Shown here piece after piece: positions 19,264 through 27,876 of a stretch of 64,000 bases of DNA. The notes beneath the pieces are model-generated. The model saw nothing but the letters and a program-made list of their open reading frames with translations, had not been told where the DNA came from and ran no database searches. The number at the start of each line of letters is the position of its first letter. The first letter of the stretch is position 1. Location: positions 1 to 64,000 of the forward strand of contig NZ_BBJX01000007.1 in assembly GCF_000739995.1 (NCBI RefSeq), given 5' to 3'. The DNA is from Comamonas granuli NBRC 101663. Lineage in GTDB: Bacteria > Pseudomonadota > Gammaproteobacteria > Burkholderiales > Burkholderiaceae_C. A program made the position numbers and the translations under genes.

Positions 19264-21072
19264 ATGGCCATGCGTGTTCTTTTGCTCACCCACAGTTTCA
19301 ACAGCCTGAGCCAGCGGCTCTTCGGCCTGCTGCGCGCGCAGGGGCACGAGGTGTCGGTGGAGCTGGACATTGCCGATGCGGTCACCGAGGAGGCCGTGGC
19401 GCTGTTCCGGCCTGACCTGGTGCTGGCGCCCTTCCTTAAGCGGCGCATCCCGGCATCGGTCTGGTCGCGCACCGTCTGCCTGGTGGTGCACCCTGGCGTG
19501 CCGGGCGACCAGGGGCCCAGCGCGCTGGACTGGATGCTCATGCGTGGCGACGCGCACTGGGGCGTGACTGTGCTGCAGGCCGTGCAGGACTACGACGCGG
19601 GCGAGGTCTGGGCCTGGGAGCCTTTCGACGTACGCCCAGGGGCCACCAAGTCCAGCGTGTACCGGCGCGAAGTCACGCAGGCGGCCGTGGTGGCGGTGCT
19701 GCGGGCGCTGCAGCGCTTCGTGCCCGGCCAGTGGCAGCCCGCGCCCGAGGGCGCGGTGGTGGCGCATGGGCCGGGCCGTTGGCTGCCGCTGATGCCCCAA
19801 GCCGAGCGCCGCATCGACTGGCAGCACGACGACACCGCCACGGTGCTGCGCAAGATCGCGGCGGCCGATGGCTTCCCGGGCGTGCTCGATGCCTTCTGGG
19901 GACAGCCCTGCCGCCTGTTCGACGCCCACGCCGCCAGCGGCGCTGTGCTGGCGCGCTGCGCGGTTGCGGCACCGGGCGCGCTGGTGGCGCGGCGCGGCCC
20001 GGCGCTGCTGCGCCGCACGGTCGATGGCGCGCTGTGGATCGGCCATGTGCGCCCCGACGACGGCCAGGCCGCGCGCGCCGATGGCGCGAGCGCGCTCAAG
20101 CTCGCCGCCACGCGCGTGTTTGCCGCGCAGGCCGCCGCGCTGCCCGCATGGGAGGTGCCGCTGATGCGGGATGACTATGAATGGGACGAACTGCGCTACC
20201 ACGAGTTCGGCCCCGAGGGCGCCCGCGTGGGCTGGCTGGACTTCGACTTTCACAACGGCGCCATGTCCGAGCGCCAGTGCCAGCGCCTGTGCGACGCGCT
20301 GCGCTGGGTGCGCTCGCGCAGCACCCAGGTGCTGGTGCTGGCCGGGGGGGCGGAGTTCTTTTCCAACGGCATCCACCTGCACGACATCGAGGCGGCGCAG
20401 CGCATCGACGGTGACAGCGCGGCCGATGCCTCGTGGCGCGCCATCAACGCCATCGACGATGTGGCGCTGGAGATCCTCACGCTCACCGACCGCATCACCG
20501 TGGCCGCGCTGCAGGGCAATGCGGGCGCGGGCGGTTGCTTTCTGGCGCTGGCGGCCGACGAGGTCTGGGCGCACGAGGGCGTGGTGCTCAACCCGCACTA
20601 CAAGAACATGGGCAACCTCTACGGCAGCGAGTACTGGACCTATTCGCTGCCGCGGCGCATCGGTGAGGCCGCCAGCCGCGCCGTCATGCAGCAGCGCCTG
20701 CCACTGGTGGCGCCGCTGGCGGTGCAGCGCGGCCTGCTCGACGCCTGCTTTGCCGGGGGGGCCGATGCCTTTGTGGCGCAGGCGCGCGCACGCGCGCTGG
20801 CCCTGGCCGCCGTGCCTGATCTGCCGCAGCGGCTGCAGCAAAAGGCCCGGCGCCGTGCCGCGGACGAGGCACGCAAGCCCCTGGCACGCTACCGCGAAGA
20901 AGAGCTGCAGCGCATGCAGCGCAATTTCTACGGCTTTGACCCCAGCTACCACGTGGCGCGGCACCATTTTGTCTACCGCAAGCCGCACGCCTGGACGCCG
21001 CGCCACCTGGCGCTGCACCGGGCGCTGGACTTCCACCCCCTGGAGCCGGGCCTGGGCGCCGAACTTACTTGA
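19264..21072 (+). CDS. hoxX: HoxX/HypX, CO-ligand synthesis for hydrogenase
   Basis: 602 aa with two domains. The N-terminal half (~1-280) resembles formyltransferases: VLLLTHSFNSLSQRLFGLLR, a Rossmann-like start, and VVHPGVPGDQGPSALDWMLM. The C-terminal half (~290-560) resembles enoyl-CoA hydratase/isomerase (VAALQGNAGAGGCFLALAAD and VLNPHYKNMGNLYGSEYWT). HoxX/HypX takes a formyl group from N10-formyl-tetrahydrofolate and releases CO for the NiFe active site, which allows hydrogenase maturation in air. It follows the hyp operon and is the last hydrogenase gene of this cluster. Confidence 0.93.
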   Translation: MAMRVLLLTHSFNSLSQRLFGLLRAQGHEVSVELDIADAVTEEAVALFRPDLVLAPFLKRRIPASVWSRTVCLVVHPGVPGDQGPSALDWMLMRGDAHWGVTVLQAVQDYDAGEVWAWEPFDVRPGATKSSVYRREVTQAAVVAVLRALQRFVPGQWQPAPEGAVVAHGPGRWLPLMPQAERRIDWQHDDTATVLRKIAAADGFPGVLDAFWGQPCRLFDAHAASGAVLARCAVAAPGALVARRGPALLRRTVDGALWIGHVRPDDGQAARADGASALKLAATRVFAAQAAALPAWEVPLMRDDYEWDELRYHEFGPEGARVGWLDFDFHNGAMSERQCQRLCDALRWVRSRSTQVLVLAGGAEFFSNGIHLHDIEAAQRIDGDSAADASWRAINAIDDVALEILTLTDRITVAALQGNAGAGGCFLALAADEVWAHEGVVLNPHYKNMGNLYGSEYWTYSLPRRIGEAASRAVMQQRLPLVAPLAVQRGLLDACFAGGADAFVAQARARALALAAVPDLPQRLQQKARRRAADEARKPLARYREEELQRMQRNFYGFDPSYHVARHHFVYRKPHAWTPRHLALHRALDFHPLEPGLGAELT

Positions 21073-21168
21073 CGCGCATCAAGCGGATGGGCCATGGCCC
21101 ACGCCCGATGCCCCTAGAATGCTGTGGCGCGGCCCATCGCGGTGGGCTCTGCCCTCCCGCCCTCTGCC

Positions 21169-21582
21169 ATGACCTCGCAGCCCGCCTTTGCAACCTTGCG
21201 CCACGCCCGGTGGGTCTGGTTGACCGTGCTGCTCGCCGTGCTGGGCGCCGTCATGCCTGCGATCTCGCACGCGCTGGCAGGCGACAAGACCGCCGCCGCG
21301 ATGGAGGTCTGCACCAGCACCGGCATGGCCTGGGTGGATGCGCATGGCGATGGGGCGGCAGCGTCCGGGCAGGATGCCGCCATGCTGTCCATGGAGTGCC
21401 CGTGGTGCCTGTGGAGCGTGGGCCCCCTGTTTCCCGTCCCGGTGGTCGAGGCCGGGTGGCGGGTGTCACCCAGTGCGCAGCCCGCGCCGGTGGCACGGCT
21501 GCCCTTTTTCCGTCTCGCGTTCGCGGCCCTTGCGCCACCGCCCCGGGGGCCTCCGCTGATTCCTAAGCTATTGAATTCATAG
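21169..21582 (+). CDS. DUF2946 protein, CruR-like copper-responsive upstream gene
   Basis: 137 aa. An N-terminal hydrophobic segment (WVWLTVLLAVLGAVMPAISH) is followed by MEVCTSTGMAW, then C77-P-W-C80 in MECPWCLWSVGP, and near the end PPPRGPP (R126-G-P-P129). In Bordetella pertussis the DUF2946 protein CruR heads a TonB-receptor operon. Copper sensed at CXXC of the nascent chain relieves arrest at a C-terminal RAPP motif and so triggers Rho-dependent termination before the receptor gene. Both elements are present here in order, upstream of a TonB receptor. The ATG at 21169 is preferred; 21124 is possible. The stop codon lies inside repeat copy F. Confidence 0.78.
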   Translation: MTSQPAFATLRHARWVWLTVLLAVLGAVMPAISHALAGDKTAAAMEVCTSTGMAWVDAHGDGAAASGQDAAMLSMECPWCLWSVGPLFPVPVVEAGWRVSPSAQPAPVARLPFFRLAFAALAPPPRGPPLIPKLLNS

Positions 21583-21624
21583 CGCCTGGCGCCCTGTTTG
21601 CGGGCGTTGGATGCCAATTTCATA
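21567..21624 (+). repeat. 58-bp palindromic repeat, copy F
   Basis: Copy F, plus orientation. It begins GCTAT in the last codons of the DUF2946 gene and ends 15 nt before the receptor start. It is the most diverged copy (core TAGCGCCTGGCGCC, then GGGCGTT), but the arms have changed together, so the hairpin is kept. The DUF2946 stop (TAG) is supplied by frame 2 of the element, while frame 1 is open. It fills most of the spacer in which copper-dependent termination would be expected. Confidence 0.72.
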
Positions 21625-21638
21625 CTTATGGAGTTTTT

Positions 21639-23957
21639 GTGCGGAACCACCGTCATTTGTCGGGCGCTGCCTTGCGCCTGCGCCCCCTTGCCGCGGCCCT
21701 GGCCCTGATACCCAGCATCGCTCTGGCCCAGGGCATCGCCACCGATGCCCAGCTGCAAGCCATCAGCGTCACCGAGACGCGCTCGCAGCTCGATCCCAAC
21801 CTGCCCAACAGCACCGCCAGCAAGACGGCGCGCGAGCTCGAAGAGCAGAACGTCTTCAACCCCGAGGATGCCGCCGCCCTGCTGCCCAGCACCACCATCC
21901 GCAAGCGCTACCTCGGCGACCGCAACGCCAACGTGGGCGGGCGCAGCTTCGGCACGCTGCAGCCGGGCCGCGCGCTGGTGTACCTCGACGGCTACCTGAT
22001 CTCGAACTTCCTGGGGCGCTTCGACGCGCCGCGCTGGAACATGATCAACGTCGAGGCCATCGAGCGTGTCGATGCCCTTTACGGCCCGTTCTCGGCCATC
22101 TACCCGGGCAACTCCATCGGCACCACCATGGTGGTGACCGAGCGCAAGCCCAAGGGGCTGGAGCTGTCGGCCGGCATCAAGTACAACCGGCAGTCGTTCG
22201 ATGAGTACGGCACGGACGAGTCCTTTGGCAGCAAGCAGCTGTCGGCGCGCATCGCCTCGCGCCTGGACTCCGGGCTCTGGTATGCCCTGGGCGTGCAGCA
22301 TCAGGACAGCCAGGGCCACCCCATGGGATACGCCAACGCCGTGCGCGGCGTGACGGCGGGCGGCTTCAAGCCCGTCGCGGGCACGCGTGTCTCGGGCATC
22401 CAGTACGACCGCGACCCGCAGGGGCGCGACCGGGCGATCTTCGGTGCCACCGGCATCGACCACAGCGTGCAGGACACGGTGAACCTGCGCCTGGGCTACG
22501 ACATCTCGGCGACGCAGGAGATCGAGGGCCGGGTGTCCTTCTGGCGCAGCGACAGCACCGTGCGCACCATGACCTACCTGCGCGACGCCACGGGCAAGCC
22601 GGTCTGGAGCGGCGTGGTGAACGATGGCACGAACAGCTTCACCCTGCCCGCCAACGCGTTCGCGCCCAGCCAGCGCGACGAGCTGCACCGCCAGCTCGGC
22701 GCCACCTGGAAGACGCGCAACGCCACGGGCTGGAATGCCTCGGTGATGCTGACGCAGTACCAGATGCTCCGGGACGCCGATCGCCAGGCCAGCACGGCGC
22801 CGCCGCTGGCCGCGCTGGGCGGCGCGGGCACCGTCACGCGGCGCGACGGCACGGGCTGGAACACGCTGGAGCTGCAGTCGACCTACACCCCCACCGCCGG
22901 GGACTGGGGTGGCGGCCGCCATGCGCTGGTGTTCGGCCTGCACCGCAACCAGTACCAGCTGGACAATATCGTGAACAACGCCAGCGACTGGCGCACCACC
23001 GAGACCACGCTCAACCAGAGCTACTACGGCACCACGACCATCACCGCGCTCTACGGCCAGGATGCCTGGAAGCTCACGCCCGACCTGGTGCTGACCTCGG
23101 GCCTGCGCTTCGAGACGTTCGAGGCGTCGGACGGTTCGCAGTATTTCGCCGGACCGCCCGTGGCCCAGGTGAGCTTCCCCCGGCGCACGCTGCACGCCAC
23201 CAGCCCCAAGCTGTCGCTGGCCTGGAGCGCCGTCGACGAACTGCTGCTGCGCGCCAGCTATGGGCGCGGCGTGCGCTTCCCCAACGTGGACGAGCTGTTC
23301 AACGGCACGCGCACGGGCAGCAGCATCACCACCAGCGACCCGAATCTGCGCCCCGAGGTGGCCAATGCGCTGGAGCTGGCGGTGGAGAAGTTCTGGGGTG
23401 AACACTGGCTGCGCGCCAGCTACTTCCGCGATGACGTGAAGGACACCATCCTGCGCCAGACCGACAGCACGGTCACGCCCTCGGTCACCCGCGTGAGCAA
23501 CGTGGACCGCGTGCTGACCCAGGGCATCGAGCTGGTCTGGCAGGCCCGTGATGTAGGCATCAAGGGCCTGGACATCGGCGGCAGCGCCACCTGGACCGAC
23601 GCCGTGGTCAAGGCCAACGCGGCCAACCCGGCGCAGGTGGGCAAACAGTGGCTGCGCATTCCCAAGCAGCGCTATGCCGTGCAGGCCAGCTACCGGCCCA
23701 ATGCCGAGTGGTTGTTCGGCGCCGCCTGGCGCTACGGTGGCCGCATGTACAACACCGAGCTGAATCTGGACACGAACCCCGATACCTATGGCGGCACGTC
23801 TCGGCTCAGCCAGATCGACCTCAAGGCCGTATGGAAGTTCGCGCGCCATTGGGAGTGGAGCCTGGGTGTCAACAACGTCACCAACCAGAAGGCGTGGCAG
23901 GCGCATAGCCTGCCACAACGTTCGGTGCAGACGGAGTTGCGTTACAGCATGAAGTGA
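21639..23957 (+). CDS. TonB-dependent outer-membrane receptor
   Basis: 772 aa from a GTG start with GGAG five bases upstream. A signal peptide ends at SIALAQG. AISVTET is a TonB-box-like segment. The plug (~50-165) has STTIRKRYLGDRNANVGGRS and VEAIERVDALYGPFSAIYPG. The rest is a 22-strand type barrel (SYGRGVRFPNVDELFNGT, LRPEVANALELAVEKFW, NNVTNQKAW). The chain ends ELRYSMK rather than in the usual terminal Phe. It would import a chelate across the outer membrane with TonB energy. The DUF2946 gene upstream suggests a copper-related substrate, which is inference. Confidence 0.88.
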   Translation: MRNHRHLSGAALRLRPLAAALALIPSIALAQGIATDAQLQAISVTETRSQLDPNLPNSTASKTARELEEQNVFNPEDAAALLPSTTIRKRYLGDRNANVGGRSFGTLQPGRALVYLDGYLISNFLGRFDAPRWNMINVEAIERVDALYGPFSAIYPGNSIGTTMVVTERKPKGLELSAGIKYNRQSFDEYGTDESFGSKQLSARIASRLDSGLWYALGVQHQDSQGHPMGYANAVRGVTAGGFKPVAGTRVSGIQYDRDPQGRDRAIFGATGIDHSVQDTVNLRLGYDISATQEIEGRVSFWRSDSTVRTMTYLRDATGKPVWSGVVNDGTNSFTLPANAFAPSQRDELHRQLGATWKTRNATGWNASVMLTQYQMLRDADRQASTAPPLAALGGAGTVTRRDGTGWNTLELQSTYTPTAGDWGGGRHALVFGLHRNQYQLDNIVNNASDWRTTETTLNQSYYGTTTITALYGQDAWKLTPDLVLTSGLRFETFEASDGSQYFAGPPVAQVSFPRRTLHATSPKLSLAWSAVDELLLRASYGRGVRFPNVDELFNGTRTGSSITTSDPNLRPEVANALELAVEKFWGEHWLRASYFRDDVKDTILRQTDSTVTPSVTRVSNVDRVLTQGIELVWQARDVGIKGLDIGGSATWTDAVVKANAANPAQVGKQWLRIPKQRYAVQASYRPNAEWLFGAAWRYGGRMYNTELNLDTNPDTYGGTSRLSQIDLKAVWKFARHWEWSLGVNNVTNQKAWQAHSLPQRSVQTELRYSMK

Positions 23958-24029
23958 GCCCTGGTGCCCCACCTCCCCTCGGAAAAGCCGAGGCGGTGGT
24001 GGAGCGCCGCTTCATCAACGAGGAAGCCA

Positions 24030-25310
24030 ATGACATCTTTCCAAGGAAACACCCCCCTGCGGGCCTTGCTGGCGCTGGGCACGGCCCTGGCACTGAGCTG
24101 CGCCGCTGCCTCGGCGCAGCAGGTTCACGATGCGCCGGTCAAGGGGGGGCATGGCGCCCATGCCGCGCCAGCCAAATCCCCCGCCGCCGTACGCAAAGGC
24201 CGGCCGCAACTGGGAACCGGTGTGGCATTCGCGCCCGATGGCGCGCTGTGGATGGTGGGCGTCGATCCCCAGGGTCGGCTGTTCGTCCAGGCGGCAGCGC
24301 TGGGCGAGGCCGGTGCACGGTGGTCGGCGCCGCGCCTGCTGGACACCGGCGGTGATCCGATCTCTGCTGATGGCGAAAACCGTCCCAAGCTCGTTTTCGG
24401 ACCGCAGGGCACGGTGCTCATCGCCTATACCCAGCCACTGGCCAAGCCCAATACGGGCCAGGTGCGCCTGTTGCGCTCGACCGACGGCGGACGAACGTTC
24501 GCCGCTCCAGTCACGGTGCATGCCGACCGGCAGGTCATCACCCATCGGTTCGAGTCACTGGGCTTCGACGCACGGGGCGTGCTGCACACGGTCTGGATTG
24601 ACAAGCGTGACCTGGAGGCCGCGCCCAAGGTGGGCAACAAGTCCAGCTACCGTGGTGCAGCCATCTACCGCAATACCTCCAGTGACGGCGGTGCCACCTT
24701 CGGACCAGACATCAAGGTGGCCGACCATTCCTGCGAATGCTGCCGCATCGCCTTGGGCCGGGGCGCCGATGGCGACCTGCGCGCCCTGTGGCGCCACGTG
24801 TTCCTGCCCAATGTGCGCGACCATGCCATTGCCGTGCTGCGCGCCGATGCCTCCGCGGAGCCCGTGCGCGCCACCTACGACGACTGGCGCGTGGACGCCT
24901 GTCCCCACCACGGGCCCGGCCTGGCGGGGGCCGAGGACGGCTTCCACGCCGTCTGGTTCGGCATCCGCCAACAGGGCGAGGAGAAGGTGCCGGGCGTGCG
25001 CTATGGTCGGCTCCAGCCGGATGGCACGCCCAGGCCCGACACGGTGCGCATGCTGCCCGACGAGCGCGCCGAGCATGCCGATGTGGCGGCGCAGGGGCAG
25101 CGCGTCGCCGTGGTGTGGCGCAGCACCGACGGCATGACCAGCACACTCAAGGCCTGGCTGTCCACCGACGGAGGGCAGACGTTCCAGCTGCGTACCCTCG
25201 GTACCGTGCAAGGGGACAATGATTTTCCGCGCCTGGTACAGAAGGACCAGCGCATGGTGGTGGTCTGGCGCAATGTGGAAGGGGTGAAAGTCCATGAACT
25301 CGATTTTTAG
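24030..25310 (+). CDS. Exported BNR-repeat (sialidase-like) protein with CECC motif
   Basis: 426 aa. The signal peptide is LRALLALGTALALSCAAASA, with a mature start near QQVHD. Three Asp-box motifs, STDGGRTF, SSDGGATF and STDGGQTF, mark a beta-propeller of the sialidase/BNR type, but I see no evidence for sialidase catalysis. Two Cys/His clusters are notable: H233-S-C235-E-C237-C238 and C291-P-H293-H294, possible metal ligands. It lies 72 nt after the receptor gene and overlaps the next gene by 17 nt. A periplasmic or surface metal-binding partner of the receptor is a reasonable guess, not shown. Confidence 0.7.
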   Translation: MTSFQGNTPLRALLALGTALALSCAAASAQQVHDAPVKGGHGAHAAPAKSPAAVRKGRPQLGTGVAFAPDGALWMVGVDPQGRLFVQAAALGEAGARWSAPRLLDTGGDPISADGENRPKLVFGPQGTVLIAYTQPLAKPNTGQVRLLRSTDGGRTFAAPVTVHADRQVITHRFESLGFDARGVLHTVWIDKRDLEAAPKVGNKSSYRGAAIYRNTSSDGGATFGPDIKVADHSCECCRIALGRGADGDLRALWRHVFLPNVRDHAIAVLRADASAEPVRATYDDWRVDACPHHGPGLAGAEDGFHAVWFGIRQQGEEKVPGVRYGRLQPDGTPRPDTVRMLPDERAEHADVAAQGQRVAVVWRSTDGMTSTLKAWLSTDGGQTFQLRTLGTVQGDNDFPRLVQKDQRMVVVWRNVEGVKVHELDF

Positions 25311-25818
25311 ATCGCAGCGGTCCATGGGGCGCCGCAGGGTGCTGGCGGCCTCGGTGGCGGCGCTGGCGTGGGCGGTATGCGCGCAGCCCGTGCTGGCGCA
25401 GCCGGCCGGAAGGCAGCGTGCCCTGCATTCCATCGTGGACTTCGACGAGGCGACCTGGGCGCGACTGGTGGAAAAAGGCCCCCGACCGGCAGCCTACGTG
25501 TTCACGGCCTCGTACTGCCCCAATTGCCCCGATGCCTTCGAGAAGCTGCGCGCCTTCGTCACGGAGGCACGCCGGCCGGTGGAGCTGGGGGTGGTGCTGA
25601 TGGACGTGGAAGGAGCGAAGGCCCTGGCACATGCGCGCCACTACGCGGGGGCCACCCGGCTCTATGCATTCCATGGCTTCGAGCCCGCTATCCGCCAGAG
25701 CGTGGACCCGAAGTGGCCCAACGTGACGCCCTATATCGTGCTGCTGGGGCGTGATGGCTCGGTGCAGCGCAGCATTGGCGCGCCGGAGGAGGCCGTGCTG
25801 AGAAAGTGGCTGCCCTGA
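25294..25818 (+). CDS. Exported thioredoxin-fold protein with CPNC motif
   Basis: 174 aa. An arginine-rich signal sequence (MGRRRVLAASVAALAWAV, possibly Tat-type) is followed by a thioredoxin-like domain with RPAAYVFTASYCPNCPDAF. The redox pair is C75/C78. VVLMDVEGAKALAHARHY and YIVLLGRDGSVQRSIGAPE complete the fold. It overlaps the BNR gene by 17 nt and is followed 53 nt later by a paralogue of the same length. It may reduce or metallate Cys sites in the BNR protein, but this is only suggested by the operon. Confidence 0.68.
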   Translation: MNSIFRSQRSMGRRRVLAASVAALAWAVCAQPVLAQPAGRQRALHSIVDFDEATWARLVEKGPRPAAYVFTASYCPNCPDAFEKLRAFVTEARRPVELGVVLMDVEGAKALAHARHYAGATRLYAFHGFEPAIRQSVDPKWPNVTPYIVLLGRDGSVQRSIGAPEEAVLRKWLP

Positions 25819-25871
25819 AGCGGCCCGGTACACCGGGGAGGGCAGAATCCAGCGTAAGGAGAACAACGACC

Positions 25872-26396
25872 ATGCCCAGCCATTCCGAATTTCTGGCTCG
25901 TATACCGGCGCGGCGCCGGGTGCTGGCCGCCGCCAGCGCCTGGGCGCTGGCGGCCTGGACGGGAGAGACCCTGGCGCAGATGAGCCGCCCCCAGGTCACG
26001 CTCAATTCCGTGGCGCCATTCGACACCCACACCTGGCAGCGACTGGTGGAGCAGGGACCGCGCCCGGCGGCCTATATTTTTGCCACCACGAATTGCGCCG
26101 CATGCACGGAGGCATTCGACGCACTGTTTGCGTACATCCGGGGTTCGCGCAAGATCGCGGAACTGGTCATCGTGCTCATGGATGTGCACGGCGTGGAGGC
26201 GCTGGCGCACGCACGCTTCTACATCGGAGCGACGCGCATGTATGGCTTCAGCGGACCCGAGGCGGAGATACGGCGCAGCATCAGTGCGCAGTGGCCGTCC
26301 GCCTTGCCCTATGTGGTGCTCCTGGGGCGCGATGGTTCGGCGCGCCAGATCCACGGCACGCCGCCCGCCGAGGTGCTGCGCCAGTGGCTGAGTTGA
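25872..26396 (+). CDS. Exported thioredoxin-fold protein with CAAC motif (paralogue)
   Basis: 174 aa, the same length as the preceding protein and alignable almost without gaps (RPAAYIFATTNCAACTEAFD against its CPNC segment; VIVLMDVHGVEALAHARFY; YVVLLGRDGSARQIHG). The Cys pair is again C75/C78, but the motif is CAAC, which should shift the redox potential or favour metal binding. The export signal is ARRRVLAAASAWALAAW. AAGGAG precedes the ATG. It arose by tandem duplication and divergence and is probably the last gene of the CruR-headed operon. Confidence 0.68.
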   Translation: MPSHSEFLARIPARRRVLAAASAWALAAWTGETLAQMSRPQVTLNSVAPFDTHTWQRLVEQGPRPAAYIFATTNCAACTEAFDALFAYIRGSRKIAELVIVLMDVHGVEALAHARFYIGATRMYGFSGPEAEIRRSISAQWPSALPYVVLLGRDGSARQIHGTPPAEVLRQWLS

Positions 26397-26499
26397 GCGC
26401 CGGGGCATTGGTATGCCCCAAAAAAGCGCGGTACAGTAGTTTCGGGCGCAGGGACTGTGGTCTGCAGATCCTGTATTCCTTCTTCTCCAAAGGCACAGC

Positions 26500-26715
26500 A
26501 TGTTTCCTGAATACCGTGACCTGATCACCCAGCTCAAGACGACCGACCGGCATTTTTTGCGCCTGTTCGACCAGCACAACGAGCTCGACCAGAAGATCAA
26601 GAACATGGAATCGCAGATCAGCCCTGCCACGCACGAGCAGATCGAAACGCTGAAAAAGGAAAAACTCGCTCTCAAGGACCAGATCTACGTGATCCTGAAA
26701 AAGGCAGCTGCCTGA
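26500..26715 (+). CDS. YdcH family (DUF465) small coiled-coil protein
   Basis: 71 aa, highly charged and helical. YRDLITQLKTTDRHFLRLFD, then HNELDQKIKNME and KKEKLALKDQIYVILKK, match the DUF465/YdcH family of unknown function. AAAGG precedes the ATG. TTGGTA and TACAGT, 18 bases apart at 26409-26438, could be its promoter. It is monocistronic between the thioredoxin pair and a convergent receiver gene. Confidence 0.85.
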   Translation: MFPEYRDLITQLKTTDRHFLRLFDQHNELDQKIKNMESQISPATHEQIETLKKEKLALKDQIYVILKKAAA

Positions 26716-26741
26716 GCCCAGGGACGTCCGTCCGTGCGCGC

Positions 26742-27323
26742 CTATGGCACGGGCGGGGTGGCCGCTGCCGCTAGCGGCGCGGTTGGCCCTGGTGCAGGCG
26801 CCGCCCCCGTGTCGCTTCTGCGCCGGGGCACGAACTGCGCGTCGAGCAAGGTCTCGATGCGGGCAAAGATTTCGTGGCGCGAGAAAGGCTTTTTCATGAA
26901 GTCGTCTGCGCCGATGCGGTTGGCATAGAACTGCTCGGTGGCGTGTTCGTTGCCACTGATCATGATCACCGGGATGTGCTGCGTGGCCGGAGTCTTGCGG
27001 ATCATGCGCAGCGCGTTGAAGCCGTTCATGCCTGGCAGGATGATGTCGAGAAAGATCAGCTCCGGCGGTTCCTGAGCGATCAGGGTCAGGCCATGTTCGG
27101 CGTCGAGGGCTTCGCGGGTTTCGTAGCCCGCCGAGCGCAGCACCTTGCGCAGCGCAGCGACGACCGTCGGTGAGTCGTCAATGATCAGCGCCTTGGTCCC
27201 CGGGCGCGCATTGACGCGCGTACGCTTGCGCCGCTCCGCAGGGGCGGCTGCCTGCGCCGGGCTGGGCTCGGGCCGGGCTGCCGGCTTGCGTGCGCCGCCC
27301 AAAAACCGGTCGAAGATGCTCAT
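26742..27323 (-). CDS. PilG-like single response regulator
   Basis: 193 aa. A ~40-residue basic, Ala/Pro-rich N-terminal tail precedes one receiver domain: ALIIDDSPTVVAALRKVL (acidic pair), ELIFLDIILPGMNG (phosphorylated Asp), VIMISGNE and DDFMKKPFSRHEIF (conserved Lys). The C-terminal tail is Pro/Ala-rich, with no output domain. The receiver is closest in style to PilG/TsrA regulators of twitching motility, but no pil genes are nearby. The partner kinase is unknown. Confidence 0.82.
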   Translation of the reverse strand: MSIFDRFLGGARKPAARPEPSPAQAAAPAERRKRTRVNARPGTKALIIDDSPTVVAALRKVLRSAGYETREALDAEHGLTLIAQEPPELIFLDIILPGMNGFNALRMIRKTPATQHIPVIMISGNEHATEQFYANRIGADDFMKKPFSRHEIFARIETLLDAQFVPRRRSDTGAAPAPGPTAPLAAAATPPVP

Positions 27324-27405
27324 GGTGCGTGTCTCGCTTCCTGCGGGGCGTCTGTTCTGCAGGGTGCAAGTATCCCAGATACGGCACCGCCCCCCGGCCA
27401 GCAGA

Positions 27406-27849
27406 TCACCCCAGGGCGTCGTTCACCTGGTCATTGAATTCCGCCAGGCTCACGGCGTCGCCGATTTCGCGCGGCAAGGCATCGCGCATCGAGAGCACGC
27501 CAAGGATGGTGCCTGCCGCCGACACGATGGGCAGGTGCCGGAAGCCCTGCTCCAGCATGGTCAGCACGGCCTGCGCCACGGGGGTGTCCGGTGGCACCGT
27601 CCGGGGCGCGGGCGTCATGACCTGTTCGGTGCGGGTGGTCTGCGGGTCGAGGTCGCGCGCCAGTACCCGCACCATGAGATCGCGTTCGGTGAGTATGCCC
27701 AGAAGCGTGCCGCTGGCCGTATCGAGGATGAGCACGCTGCCGCACTGGGCACCTGCCATGGCACGCGCTGCGTCGCGCACGCTGGCCTGCGGCCCCAGGC
27801 TGACCAGATGGCGCTGGGTGATCGACTGGAGGACGGTGCGTGCGGCCAT
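27406..27849 (-). CDS. CBS-domain pair protein
   Basis: 147 aa made of two CBS domains: VSLGPQASVRDAARAM to GILTERDLMVRVLA, and VPPDTPVAQAVLTMLEQGF to GVLSMRDALP. CBS pairs usually bind adenine nucleotides and sense energy state. It follows the 2-oxoacid oxidoreductase beta subunit by 27 nt on the same strand and is likely the last gene of that operon, where it could report ATP/AMP or NAD status to the complex. That role is inferred. Confidence 0.85.
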   Translation of the reverse strand: MAARTVLQSITQRHLVSLGPQASVRDAARAMAGAQCGSVLILDTASGTLLGILTERDLMVRVLARDLDPQTTRTEQVMTPAPRTVPPDTPVAQAVLTMLEQGFRHLPIVSAAGTILGVLSMRDALPREIGDAVSLAEFNDQVNDALG

Positions 27850-27876
27850 GGTGCGGCTCCGGGGAGGTGCGTGGTC

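Noticed and set aside
24030-25310. True sialidase
   Set aside because: Only the Asp-box propeller motifs are seen. The arginine triad and catalytic Tyr/Glu of sialidases could not be identified, and no sialic-acid genes are near.
26402-26419. Perfect stem GGGGCAT/ATGCCCC followed by six A residues, after the thioredoxin pair
   Set aside because: A plus-strand intrinsic terminator needs a T run after the stem, not A. On the minus strand the T run comes before the stem. It may still be a transcript-end hairpin, but it was not called.
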